This document shows positions 1 through 11,270 of a stretch of 64,000 bases of DNA, one piece after another. Source of the stretch: Triops longicaudatus (taxonomy: Eukaryota > Arthropoda > Branchiopoda > Notostraca > Triopsidae); contig JAGQDJ010000141.1 of the NCBI GenBank assembly GCA_022885665.1, positions 62,001 through 126,000 of the forward strand, read 5' to 3'. Position numbers and translations under genes: made by a program. Below the pieces are notes generated by a model. That model saw only the letters and a program-made list of their open reading frames with translations, had not been told where the DNA came from and searched no databases. Numbering within the stretch: the stretch's first letter is position 1; every line of letters begins with the position of its first letter.

Positions 1-2393
1 ACAAACCGCCAACAAATCCGCCCGGGATTTGCGCTATTCATATATCGATCCGACACTGGCTCGCTAATCTTCTCTCTGTATGGAAAGAAATTCCCATTAA
101 ATTTTTGGGTAATCACCTTGCCAAGTTTTACACGTTTCATTTACTGTTGTTGTAATGCTAATTCTTTTATTACCACTTAAACTCAATGAACGCTAAAATA
201 CCCACTTACGTTCGAATTATCCTTATTTGCAACGAGGCACACAATACGTAAGGAAATGGCACAAAAAACAGAAAAGACTGGCCAAGGATGAATCAGCCCA
301 TAAATCTCAATAAAACTATTGCTTAGAATTACAATTCAATTCCGTCCACAGAACTTCAACACTCCATGCACAAAACTCTCGTAAAAGACGACTGGTCCAA
401 TGCAGCTAGTTCGACATTGATCTCTCAGGACGGATCGCGTCCTTTTGCTTTCGACGAACGTCACAGCCCCCAGCGTCGGCGCCGCACCGCGCATTGCCAA
501 CTAGACCCTCCATAAAGCCAAAATCGATGTGCAAGACACCGTGTAAGCAAAAAAAAAAAAAACTAAAGAAGAGCTGCATTACAATGTTTTAACTTTTTAC
601 ATATAAGACAAAGACTGCAAACGTCATGCATTTCATTCTTGCAACACAAATTTAATTAAGCCTTACGGACTATCCAGCAAACAAAATTAATGCTTCGGAG
701 ATTGATTTCCTGTGTACTCTAGGGATGACCTGTTAACAGAATATGTATGTTAAAACCAAGCTGTGCGATTTTCTGAATTCCGACGACGTCTTCCGGTTGT
801 TTGAGATTGTACATATTTTTTCTTAAGAGAACCGGACGCCGATGCCTTATCACTGGGCGGGTACCAGCGGTTTGCTTTGAGGTAATCGCAAGAAGAGGGG
901 CGTGCTGAAGACGGGGTAGATTGATAAGCAAGTTTGAGGTTATGACGTTATTAGAACCTTGGCAAATAGGTTGGGTAGACGGACTTGCTTAAAATTACCG
1001 AGCGGATTAACAGGAATGTTAAATTTGATGACCGCTGGTCATCTATGCGAAGGTATTTTATCACTGTGGTTAATCTATCCCAAATTTGAGGTAATTTTCT
1101 TCTGTTTTACAACGGCACGCATAGAAACTCGTCGCCACAGATCTACCAGCTGGAATACTTGATCTATCCTGATGAGCCTCATATAATTTCCTAGAAGTTT
1201 AATCAAGCGGACTTCACTTGGAACGCCGAAGACGTCTCCTTTCGTGTGTATAGGCACCCCCTAAATTCCTTGCGACTACCACAGAAGAAATACTTAATTG
1301 CAACTCGGATAATGACAAGCTCCGCTTAATTACAAGATAATCTCAAGTCCCGTTATACTTCCATTTAAAGTAATAGAGACTAACCTCGGATGGTGGCAAC
1401 TCGGTTAATGTCACACTCGCATAAAACCATTTAATTTTCATTCTCCTTTTAGTATCTTTCAGTGTTATTTACATCCGTTTAATAACAGCCGACTAAGGAT
1501 ATGAGCAACAAACATGTCAAACACGAGACCAAAAAATTTCCAGAAAAGCTTCTATGATTTTTTCTCGAAACGCATTTCCTTACGGAAATAAGCCTTTCTT
1601 CTTTAACTATTTTCGAATTCCTGAATTTTGCGATTTCTAATCAGTTCTGAAATTCAAAGAGAAGCAGAAAGAAGTCAGAAAGGAAGTACATATCTTTAAC
1701 CTGGCGGGTTGAAGCGGTGTCCCTCTTGGGAAAAAAAACGAAGCACAAGTGTCGATTGCACAAACGTTCTGTGTTGATCCAAGCGTTATTTAAAAGATTA
1801 AGAAAGATAAGGAAGGCATTTTGGATAATTGGCGAAAAAAATGGACCCAGATCGGAAGCGCAAAAGAGTGCTATGCAGCGTTCAGTCACTATTCTGCAAA
1901 GTTGTAGATTTTTTTATTTTAATTCCTTTTATAAAGCACTATTTATATGACATCTTATTACAAGCATATACGGATACAATGTTGTTTTCACTGAATTGGA
2001 CCTTCGATGTGATACACATTATTCACCTCAGATAAACTCAAGACACGCTTAAAGACAAGCCCACTGGTCGGTCCGGGTGCCTTCCTATTAAGCGGGTTCC
2101 ACTGTACACGGTAGGTAGCCTACATCCACAGGACGGCATGGTAGATTAAATACATAGTCATAACTGCAAATATCGCAAGTGAAAAAAAAGCTCTCGGAGA
2201 ATATGCATCCTGACGTGTTAGTGCTGGAATGTAAACCACTTTATTTTCGTGTTTTCGGGAAAAAAATATATAAGGCTTTTTAAGATACTCATACACCAAT
2301 ATTATACACCAATATATACACCAATATTATTATGAAACGTCCAAAAGCACGTAACATTGATACACTCTTTAAGGAAACATTACAAAAGATTTT
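1..2393. other. Intergenic DNA, no gene recognised
   Basis: No exon here could be assigned to a known family. A CpG-rich patch at about 460-530 contains a TGACGTT (CRE-like) site and may be a promoter or first exon of a gene lying beyond the left edge. Short open frames at 719-931 and 1075-1257 (minus) lack recognisable domains. A minor tandem repeat, three copies of ATACACCAATAT, lies at about 2291-2330, just downstream of the first receptor gene's stop. Confidence 0.5.
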
Positions 2394-3701
2394 TTACGAG
2401 TTAGCTGACTGCAGAAGGACAATTAGGTACGTCAAAAGGGCTGAGAATAAGGCAAGGAGTGTGGAATTGTTGATTGCGTACAGACCGTAAGGACTTAAGC
2501 AAACGGATCGACCGTGGAGGCGATTCATGAAGAGGAGTAAAGTTTTGTCAACACCATGTAAGGAAACCAAACCGGAAACTGTCAGCTGTAGCTTTTCATA
2601 TTCATTATGGATAGTACTACATAACCAGCTGAAGCAAATCATTTTCAGGAAGCAAGAGATAAAGTTCATGAGGTACGAAACATATACTGCTCCTCCAATT
2701 AACTGCCTTCGTATGACCGTGTAGCCCAAAACGCAAGTCATGAGGAACTGTGCCGCATGTGTGGCCAAGATAACTAAACTGAAGCTTTCGTTCAACTCAG
2801 AGACTAACCTTATAGTCGATTCTGTTGATAGCCACGCTTCTCGAATGTTTTCAACTCGGCCAGTACTTTCCGGAATAGTAATGGCCAAGGACCGCTTTCT
2901 CGCCAGGTTAATTTCCGGGGAGGATATGTCTTGACCACCGGCTACAAACGGTTGGTTTGTAAATGAAATGTGACTCGTGGCCCAGTTAGAATGGACAACA
3001 GGTTCCATTCGAAGTAGGGGCAAGACTTGATACTTGGAGTTCAAATTATCGTTAACATAAGCGAATGACAGTGACAAGTAGTAACACAAGGCGCCCACAC
3101 CAACTTCACCCAAGATTGTGAATACCCACGAATAAACGACGTGAAAGGTGTGCAGTAAAACTGCAAGAAAGTACGGATACCCGGTAGCAAAATGCGGTTC
3201 GTATGTGAGTAAGCCAGGTGACGGACCAACAACAACGTATATGATTACCGAAACACAGGACGTAATTGCCATAACGGCGTACAAGACCAAAATGAGTTGC
3301 AAGAGTTGCTGTGGTCTTCGAGAGCAACCGACTCGGCGGTTGATAAGCAAGTGATCCCACGTTTCAAAGAAGGAGCGAATGGAACGCGTATTGAGTGCAA
3401 AGAAGAGATGGGTAATCACGGACGGGTAAGTCGTTGTACACCAAATAGTACCATCAATGAAAATATCCACCATTCCTTTTTTGTTGCCAGCATCGTTCGC
3501 ATGGCTAAGTAGTCCCCAGTAAATGTGCCCGACAACGCCTATCACCAAGATCATAATAAAAAGGCCACGAACGAGGTTGAATCCAGTGACTAGCCGACTC
3601 GTTGGTACTGGACCGGTACTATGTACCCTCCAGCAATCCGGTAAACCAACCAGATTGGTCAGCAACACAATGGGTCTGAGAAAACTCGCAAAGGGTAACA
3701 T
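2394..3701 (-). CDS. Gustatory-receptor-like 7-TM protein, copy 1
   Basis: This is an intronless 435-residue gene. I start it at the ATG at 3701 because the open frame upstream begins only at a TTG, and because the paralogue at 4772-6061 starts at the equivalent place (MLPFASF here, MLYATNF there). About seven hydrophobic segments are spaced as in insect-type gustatory receptors, with a long hydrophilic loop between the fourth and fifth. The C-terminus reads LLTYLIVLLQS, matching the family's TYhhhhhQF signature except that the final F is S. The last 100 residues are nearly identical to the paralogue (NEYEKLQLTVSGL, PYGLYA, NNSTLLA). The family forms ligand-gated cation channels in chemosensory neurons, so plasma-membrane taste or odour sensing is the likely role. 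The ligand cannot be inferred. No break was seen, so it looks functional. Confidence 0.85.
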   Translation of the reverse strand: MLPFASFLRPIVLLTNLVGLPDCWRVHSTGPVPTSRLVTGFNLVRGLFIMILVIGVVGHIYWGLLSHANDAGNKKGMVDIFIDGTIWCTTTYPSVITHLFFALNTRSIRSFFETWDHLLINRRVGCSRRPQQLLQLILVLYAVMAITSCVSVIIYVVVGPSPGLLTYEPHFATGYPYFLAVLLHTFHVVYSWVFTILGEVGVGALCYYLSLSFAYVNDNLNSKYQVLPLLRMEPVVHSNWATSHISFTNQPFVAGGQDISSPEINLARKRSLAITIPESTGRVENIREAWLSTESTIRLVSELNESFSLVILATHAAQFLMTCVLGYTVIRRQLIGGAVYVSYLMNFISCFLKMICFSWLCSTIHNEYEKLQLTVSGLVSLHGVDKTLLLFMNRLHGRSVCLSPYGLYAINNSTLLALFSALLTYLIVLLQSANS

Positions 3702-4771
3702 TTTTCTGTTATTGGCTAAATTACCGATGTGAACTAAGAATGCTGGTCTTCCTCGTATGTGTAAAATGATACGAGATATACGGTGAAATAAGTGTGCTGC
3801 GGCCTGGCACAAGCTTCAAGCCTGCTTAACGCGCCTCAGTACACGCATGCTTTGTCTCCCACTTACTATTTCCTAACATACCATTTTCTGCTGAAATGGG
3901 GTGTTCTGAAAGCTCAATAATATGAAATATGGTAAAATACATCGAATTAAGTGCTTATTCATCTAGGAGGAGCTCTTTACCTCTCCCACATGTAACATAA
4001 ACAGCCTTGGAGTCTTCAAAGCCCTAACGTAGGCGTGACATATATACGACCTTCTAGTTTATTACATAAGGGCGCATTCGACAACAAATGCAGCTAAATA
4101 TGAAAGTCCTATTCCTACGATCGTTCGTTTTAAGACAGAGACCATGAACGAACCTAGCCGATTTTATCGTGCTACATTTGAAACAAACTGCAAATAACTG
4201 GAAAGAGACACTGTACTGGTTTTAACTATGTTATTTCTCCTATTTTAGACCAAAGTAGAAGTTAAGAAAGCTTGGGGAAGACAAAAGCCCCTATCAAGAA
4301 TCAAACGACTAGTATCCAAAGAGAGTTGACTCCAGTTAGACGCAAGGTTTAACGATGATGGAAACAATGAGACGGGTGAGTCAGCATTTTCGCATTCAGT
4401 GTCAACTCAATGTCAGGAAGAAACATCGCACGTAGTTACACTCCAAATAGGAAAAAGAACACGTCAGTATGGATTGTACATTAAGCATAGTATAACGGAC
4501 TATCTTTGGTTCATTGCTTCAGTGTAGAAATAACTGCATGGTTCAAACAAAATGGCTTTAATACACACGACAAGGTTACTCGAACTGATTACCGGAGAAC
4601 AGCTTTGAATTATGAACTTCCTGCTACCACGCTACTTCTTGAACACGTATACTACTTGAGATCACGCTAAGAAAATTTCTCCCTATCATTGCAATCACCT
4701 ACGCAACTAATTTATTCCAATTAACTAAATGTAATAAATAGTCACTCTACTCAACTGAAGTGAAGATTAAT
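3702..4771. other. Spacer between the receptor genes with the upstream region of copy 1
   Basis: The first ~380 bases upstream of copy 1 share ordered short matches with the upstream region of copy 2. ACACGCATGC lies ~140-150 bp, TATTCATCTA ~254 bp and CCTTGGA ~300 bp from each start codon. This is consistent with a duplication unit that carried its promoter. The rest (about 4080-4771) is AT-rich, with no exon that I can support. Confidence 0.55.
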
Positions 4772-6061
4772 TTAAAGTGCTGCAGATTGTAGTAAGACAA
4801 TTAAATAAGTTAAAAGTGCCGTAAACATTGCTAGAAGCGTAGAGTTATTCACTGCATATAAGCCGTAAGGTCTTAAGCATACAGATTGACCATGAAGGCG
4901 ATTCATGAAGCAATGCAAAATTTTATTCTCACCATGTAAGCTAGCTAAGCCGGAAACTGTCAACTGGAGCTTTTCATACTCGTTATGGATACTACTGCAT
5001 AAGCAATTGAAGCAAATAAGCTTCGTAAAAATAATTATAAAGTTGACAAGGTACGAAAAATACACCGCTCCTCCTACAGCCTGTCGTCGTATGGCTGTAT
5101 AACCCAAAACGCAAGCCAAAAGAAATTGAACGGCTTGTGTAACCAAGATTATTAGACCAAAACGGTCGTTTAAGTCATTCACTAATCTTACAACGGATTC
5201 AGTGGTTAGCCACGCTGTATGTATCTTTTCAACGCCACCAGCATTTTCAGTTTCCACGGCTGCTAAGGATCGCTTTTTTGCTATTTTCATTTCTTCAGAG
5301 GAGATTTCTTGGTCACACGGTGCAAGTGGATTTCTTGTAAGCGAGGTTTGATTCATGGCTGGTCCAAAAGCGACTCCAGGGTCTGCTCGCAAAGATTGCA
5401 AGACCTGGTATTGGGCACTTAACTTTTCGTTAACGTAAGCGAAGGACAATGACAAATAATAGCATAATGAGCCAATACCGACTTCCGCCAAGACAAGTAA
5501 CACCCAACAATAGACGATATGAAAAGTGTGTAAAACGAGAGCCAGAAAGAATGGAAATCCTGTGCTGAAATGCTGTTCGTAGGTGAGTAAACCAGGCGAA
5601 GGGTTCAGTGCGGTGTACATGACTATGGAAATGCAGGAAGAGGTTCCCATTATGGCGTACAGGGCGCAAACGAAGTACAAGCGTCGATGTGAGCACTTTA
5701 AATAGTTGATTCGGCCGCTGGTGTACAATCGTTCCCAGGTTGTGAAGAAAATGTTAATGGATCTTTTTTTGAATATAAAAACTAGATGAGTAATCACGGA
5801 CGCGTAGGCTGACGTGCACCAAAGTGTTGCGTCGATGAAAATATCCACAATTGGCGTCCTTTTGTTGCCGTCATTGGCGTGGGCATGAAGACCCCAGTAG
5901 CAGTGTCCTACGACACCCAACGCTATGACCATAATCAACAAGCCTCGGAAGAGATGACATCCATCCGTTACACGATTTGACCGTACCGTCCAGTAATCCG
6001 GCAAACCAACCAGATGAGTTAGCCACACGATGGGCTTGAAGAAATTTGTAGCATACAGCAT
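4772..6061 (-). CDS. Gustatory-receptor-like 7-TM protein, copy 2
   Basis: This intronless 429-residue gene is a tandem paralogue of the gene at 2394-3701 in the same orientation. The ATG at 6061 is the first in the frame. Hydrophobic segments lie at roughly residues 42-60, 73-90, 128-150, 170-195, 318-340, 350-372 and 400-422. A long polar loop (about 205-310) holds an SSEEMKIAKKRS stretch that matches SSPEINLARKRS in the paralogue. The C-terminus LLTYLIVLLQSAAL carries the family TYhhhhhQ motif. As in other members, the C-terminal third is the best conserved part and the N-terminal half the most diverged. It is probably a chemosensory ion-channel subunit; specificity is unknown. I cannot exclude that it is a non-taste gustatory-like (GRL) protein. 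Confidence 0.85.
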   Translation of the reverse strand: MLYATNFFKPIVWLTHLVGLPDYWTVRSNRVTDGCHLFRGLLIMVIALGVVGHCYWGLHAHANDGNKRTPIVDIFIDATLWCTSAYASVITHLVFIFKKRSINIFFTTWERLYTSGRINYLKCSHRRLYFVCALYAIMGTSSCISIVMYTALNPSPGLLTYEQHFSTGFPFFLALVLHTFHIVYCWVLLVLAEVGIGSLCYYLSLSFAYVNEKLSAQYQVLQSLRADPGVAFGPAMNQTSLTRNPLAPCDQEISSEEMKIAKKRSLAAVETENAGGVEKIHTAWLTTESVVRLVNDLNDRFGLIILVTQAVQFLLACVLGYTAIRRQAVGGAVYFSYLVNFIIIFTKLICFNCLCSSIHNEYEKLQLTVSGLASLHGENKILHCFMNRLHGQSVCLRPYGLYAVNNSTLLAMFTALLTYLIVLLQSAAL

Positions 6062-6521
6062 TGTTTACTTTCCACTTAAGCTACCGGAGAGGGTGAAAAG
6101 AAATACACTCTGTCCACTTTGTTACCGTAAAAATTGAAAGACACGCGAAGAATACATGTTACACAAGAGTAGTGAAAGGTTAAGTCTGACAATGAGTGCT
6201 GGTACTGTACACGCATGCGGTTTGTTCGATTAATGCAGTAATGCGTAGTGAGTAAATGAGGTATTCAAGTTGCTCAACTTGATGTAACAAAGAAGAAATG
6301 AGGCAAACGCGCCTATTCATCTAAGGGTGCGCTTCGTACGTCTTCCGTAAAAAAACAAGACCTTGGAAACTTCAACCACCCCCTACATAGGTGTGTATGC
6401 GAACAGGATCCAATTTATTATCGCCTTTAATGGCAGTTGCTTTGGCAGACACACCTTTTTGATACATAGGTCCTTCCATAAAAAAGGCTTATACCCTTCA
6501 TTAAGAAATATAAAACACGGT

Positions 6522-6562
<41 letters not shown>

Positions 6563-6802
6563 ACTTACACACACTGAATAACAGCAAACGAAATGCTAAA
6601 TGCTGACAACCCATAGCACGAGTGTGTCAAAAAGACGAAGCTTTGTTTACTGTCTCATTACTTCCCAGCAGAATTAGTATTTTGTTCGTGTTGTGTAATT
6701 CAATTTAGAATGTAAAAAAAAATGCAAAGCGAAACTCCTATTGTCACGTAAAATTAACGGCCGATCCACGATGATGACAGTAGAAATTTGGGTACTTTTC
6801 TA
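6062..6802. other. Upstream region of receptor copy 2 with a 35-nt A-run
   Basis: Bases 6062-6440 hold the block shared with the region upstream of copy 1. An uninterrupted run of 35 A lies at 6526-6560. It could be a retroposed poly(A) tail or a slippage product. I see no recognisable retroposon body on its 5' side. Confidence 0.5.
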
Positions 6803-7133
6803 GGTACTTATTCATTAACGCCCCATAAAAATACTGCTCTATTTTAGTCGCTTTTTTTTCAAACACAAACATTTTTTGTGAAACTTTTGCCCTGGTTAGC
6901 TTTAATAGAAGAAGATGAACAAGGATTAGTAAGAATCTTGCAAAAGAACGCGACCATTTTTGCAAAAAATAGGATTACATTGCCTGACAGATTACCATTA
7001 CAATTAGTGTTTCCATCCGATGATTTTCGTTTTAGGCGCCTCTGATGTAAAAATTTTACTAATTTCACTTAAACTAAATGAACCTAATCTAACCTAAAAT
7101 AAAAATTTACAGGGCATATAATGAATAAGCACC
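6803..7133. mobile_element. MITE with ~30-bp terminal inverted repeats (copy A)
   Basis: The left end starts GGTACTTATTCATTAACGCC. The right end, read on the minus strand, starts GGTGCTTATTCATTATATGC, so the termini form an imperfect inverted repeat. The flanks carry a near-perfect direct repeat, ACTTTTCTA on the left and ACTTTTCTG on the right, which is a probable 9-bp target-site duplication. GG-starting termini with a ~9-bp duplication suggest a Mutator-like (MULE) derivation. Its 331 bp hold no transposase frame, so it would be non-autonomous. A related copy in opposite orientation lies at 9030-9339. Confidence 0.75.
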
Positions 7134-8713
7134 ACTTTTCTGTTATAGACCCCCTTCGATTTGCTCGTTTCACACGCGCTTCCAGTTTGCAAATATTTCA
7201 CTAAACTTACAAATGAACACTCATGAAATCTGGGCCTGACCTAACATGACTTAACTAATCTAACTTAACATGACTTAACGTAATTTAACCTAATTTAACC
7301 TAACATAACTGGCTAAATTATAATTGGGATGAGTCCTCGATGTCGAACAGGTATCACCGATACATTTCTTGTGTGCACTTTTTTTAACAGGCAAAATACC
7401 ACAGGTGCTGGGACTTTCTAAACACCCTGTAGTTTCATGAGGCTATTGGGGGATAATATCATCAGATATTTTGAAATTAATACAAAAACCAATTATGAAC
7501 GAAAACATTGCCGAGGCTCTCATAATTGGGGTTGATAAATCGGTGTCTACTCTATAAATAAGCTACAATACCGTTTGCATAGCACTGCGTAAACAGCGAT
7601 TAAAGCGGAATAAAAAGATCAAAAAATAATACAAAGAATAACTTCCTTTTTCACTTTTTAATTAAGTAATTCGTGAGAATGTTTACTCGTCTTTGCAACC
7701 TTCAGAAAAAAATCGGAAAAAATCTTTTAAAACCTAAAAAAAACCACCCATTTTATGACTTAATCCTGAACTCGGTTTTTGCAACCATGTGGTGGCATGT
7801 AAACATGCTTTTCAACTTAAGCCTCACTTGCAGAACTCGGAGGACGTGGATTAATTATCTAAAATGTATTAAGTCCGCAACCCGTAAACTATGAAATAAA
7901 ACCACCCACATTCTACAAAAAATCTAAGTTTTGCCCAACCATACCCACTAAACGCAACTGTTCCATGTTCTACAACAACTTTATTTTCACATCTGATTGG
8001 GGATGAATAAGATATGCTGAACAAGTTTGACTATTTTTCTAGAATTCCTAAAACGAGTTACAGGTAGGAAGGGCAATCCACAACGAAAAACCGGAAGCTG
8101 TGGTCCCCTTTTAATGATGCACACTGAACACTCGACATGCACAAGCTAAAGAAAGAAAGAAAAAATTATTATCAGGGAAATAATTTTACAGGAATAGGAA
8201 ACAAAGCTTGCAGAGCTTGAGTGGAACACGCTCTTCTCTTTAGTATAAACCACGATGTGGAAACTAAACTGGCTGTCCAAATTTTTGGGGGGAAGGGAAT
8301 TAAAAAGTTAACTGCAATGGATTAACTAGTTACTTTAAGGATTCTGTCACTTTGGAATTGCCCAAGTCTGGCTCGTAACATAACCAAATTGCAAATTGCA
8401 CTACGACAGAAACGTGACCCAAGAGATCATGTCATGCTTTCCCCATTACTAATGAATTCACGACAGGTTTTCCTTCACACGGCGATTGAAATCTTCCCAC
8501 CCAAATATGTCTTAATGAATGGACCAGTTCTACCAGCTTGTTTCTTTCTTTCTATGCCGCTATGTACACCAGGATGTCATGATTTGAGCTCATGTGCGTG
8601 TCTTCCATTCCTTCTTCGGGACCAAAACTTTCTTAAGTTACGTTCAACATACTAGCCGCTACTGCAGAATCTTTTTTCAAGCGAAATGAAATGCTTACTT
8701 TCTATAGGCAAAG
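7134..8713. other. Non-coding DNA with a degenerate CTAAC/CTTAA repeat tract
   Basis: At 7237-7310 there is a loose array of TGACCTAACA, TGACTTAAC and TTTAACCTAA units. It is reminiscent of degenerate arthropod TTAGG (CCTAA) repeats but too irregular to call telomeric. The rest up to the Rab35 stop holds the presumed Rab35 3' UTR and an unassigned plus-strand open frame (8389-8655) with no recognised domain. Confidence 0.45.
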
Positions 8714-10079
8714 TTAACAACATTTCTTTTTTTGAGGTTTGCTTTTTCGAAGGTTCACAGTATCACTGGTTGTGTTGGCCTGGCGCTCTTTTTCTTCCTT
8801 TTTCGACTTCAAAACAAGCCTCGTTATGGCATTAAACATCTAATAAGAGTAATTGTTAGAACCAAGCAAACTAATAAAAGATAATTATGAAAACTAAGAA
8901 AAAAATGGAATTTACGGCAACGAGCAAAGCTCACGTCGACGAAAGAAATAAAAAATTTTAAAAAATGGAATTAATAAATAGCATGCTTTCATTGAACCGT
9001 GTATAAATGGAAAAACTAAGAAAGAGAATGGTACTTATCTATTATACGACCCGTGAATTTTTAGGTTAGATTACGATGAATGAGGTTAACTTAAGTTGGA
9101 TAAAATTTTCACATCAGAGGCGTCGGAAACCAAAACAAACGGATGCGAACAGTGTGAAATGATAAGCTTTGATGTAATGTAACTCTGTTTTTATCTTAAA
9201 ATGGTCGAGATTTTTTTGAAAAAACGACACCTAATGAAGATAACTAGTGCAAAATTTCCACACAATAAACTATTAGGTCTGAAAAAACGGCGACTATAAC
9301 AAAGAAGTAATTTTACGGGGCGTATAATAGATAAGTACCTATATGAATACTGAAGAGTTTAGAAAATTAATCAACATCATAACAATTTCCAAATACCTCG
9401 TCCACGTTCTTATTATCTTTCGCACTCGTCTCAAAAAGCTGGATACCGGTTTGGGCAGCAAAACGCTGAGCATCTTCGGTTAAAACTACCTTTCTATCGG
9501 GCATGTCATCCTTGTTACCGACTAAACAAAACTCCTTGCTTAGTTTTAGGATCAACTTCGATTTCGTCGTGTAATACCTAATATTCTATTGACGACATCG
9601 CAGTTATTCTCAATTTCTAACAGCCATCTTTTCACGTTGACGAACGATTCACCCGAATTTACATCATACACGACTATTACTCCATGTGTACCTCGATAAT
9701 ATCTAAAAGAAAAAGAAACACGCGCCACATAAGAGAATACTTCATGAGTCAATTAGAATTAATTCAAATGTTACGTGGATGTGATTGTTCTAAAGCGCTC
9801 CTGGCCGGCTGTATCCCAGATTTGAAGCTTCACCTTTTCCCCGTCAATGTTCACTGTTCTGATTTTAAAGTCCACGCCAATTGTTGTGATATAACTGGAC
9901 TGGAAGACGTTATCAGCAAATCTGAGTAGCAGAGAACTCTTCCCAACACCTAGACAAGATAACAGACGAAAGGATTGATGAAGTGTCATAAACCACAGAT
10001 GGACAACGAAGGCCCACTTACCACTGTCTCCAATGATTAACAGTTTGAAAAGATGATCATATTCCTTATGGGAACCCAT
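8714..10079 (-). CDS. Rab35: Rab35-like small GTPase
   Basis: Five exons (10022-10079, 9775-9949, 9578-9702, 9397-9521, 8714-8839) give 202 residues, the family's usual length. All GTP-binding motifs are present: P-loop GDSGVGKSS, switch II WDTAGQERF, NKDD in place of NKxD, and ETSAK. The effector region ITTIGVDFKIRTV and YYRGTHGVIVVYD are typical of Rab35 rather than Rab1 or Rab8. The last exon ends KKKCC, a double-geranylgeranylation motif. Rab35 controls rapid endocytic recycling, PI(4,5)P2 at the plasma membrane, and actin. Introns are 72, 72 and 56 bp, then 557 bp. The long last intron contains the MITE at 9030-9339. The ATG at 10079 is chosen because the frame upstream offers only a GTG. 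Confidence 0.95.
9030..9339. mobile_element. MITE inside the last Rab35 intron (copy B)
   Basis: The left end starts GGTACTTATCTATTATACG, and the right end gives the same string on the minus strand (19 of 19), followed by a CCCGT stretch. Internal sequence around TCAGAGGCG and TTAGGTTAGATTA matches the element at 6803-7133 in inverted orientation. It is about 310 bp with no coding capacity. Flanking target-site duplication is weak here (GAAT on both sides only). Confidence 0.75.
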
Positions 10080-11270
10080 GTGTAACACTAGTTATAATGA
10101 ACACCGACTAACGAAAGGTTACGTTAACCCTAAGGACACGAGGGAATACACTGTTCGGTAAACTCAACTGAAAAGGTAAGGGAAAACAGGCGATAACGGA
10201 TACCAACACACACAAAATCTAGACAGGAACGCAGCTCAGCCTTTGCAAAACATGGCACGAGTGGAGAAATACAAACGGTAAACACTAAACTATTTCCTTA
10301 ATCCCGTAAAATGCAAAAAAAGTCGGCTAGTACGCTTCCTAAAAAGATGACTAATTACGCCCGTAAGAGACACGCCCCCAATAAAGTGTACAAAACAGAG
10401 GTTTCTCTAATTGATCACCAGGTGGCAAACATATAGACCCTCACTAAGGTTGCTTGAGAGAAGGTTAGACCGTCTCGTGGAAACACAGATGGTGTTAAAT
10501 CGAGATTCATTCAGACTCGGGCGTTTTCGAACCCACTGTGCCAGTGAGAAAAGACGTCAACTGTTATACACTCATCCTTGATAGAGGGTGTGTGTGATTC
10601 GCGTATTTATTGTTAAATACATATTTGTTGTATTCGTAAGCTTTGAAGGCTTTACTTACTTTTCATTTAATTCAGTTACATTTCCTTTAATTTTCTTCAA
10701 TTATATTAGCTACAGGTCACAGCAGCCGATCTAGAAGATTACGAGTATTAGTTCAGTGGAAAAACGTTTCCATTTAAAATAGGGCTTTGTGAGGCATGTA
10801 AAAAACCTTTTTTTCTATTGCTTGTGGTCGCATATTTATTTCCTACATTTCTACACGTAGAACTACTCGTTTCTAACCAACAGCGCTTTTCGCTACACTA
10901 AATTTCATTGTTAGTACACGCAAAATACATTAAGAAGATTGCGAGTTCATAAAATGTACTGAAAGTTGTGAAGTAAACAAATTGATCAGTAACTTTTGTT
11001 TGTGATAAAATCAAATTTCAAGTCAGAATATGACGTTTATGATGACCGGCCCTTCACGCTGATTGGCTGCAGTGCAGGGACGTAACATCTGCAAATCCAA
11101 ACGCCAACCACTACTACAGCTCAACCTTCTTTTAATTAATATTGGACGCTCACGATTCAAATCAATTTTTAACTTCCGATGTTGAAGAAATGGGCGGAGC
11201 TGAAAGTCTTAAAATTATAACCACTTAAAAAGTTAAGTAAGGTCATACCTGCTTTGACCCTCCCTAAGAT
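10080..11270. other. Upstream region of Rab35, no gene recognised
   Basis: This is AT-rich intergenic DNA. It presumably includes the Rab35 promoter, but no TATA box or initiator could be assigned with confidence. I see no exon with splice-compatible coding frames. Confidence 0.4.

Noticed and set aside
415..560. A minus-strand frame reading LHIDFGFMEG, like the HIDFGFM motif of PI4-kinase catalytic domains
   Set aside because: No upstream DRHxxN loop or downstream kinase blocks (SSPGG, PDIKLT) follow in any frame, and no acceptor precedes it. The GC-rich patch is more likely promoter or unrelated exon.
3702..3812. A 37-residue N-terminal extension of the first receptor gene
   Set aside because: The frame opens at a TTG, not an ATG, and the extension is absent from the paralogue. 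The ATG at 3701 aligns with the paralogue's start.
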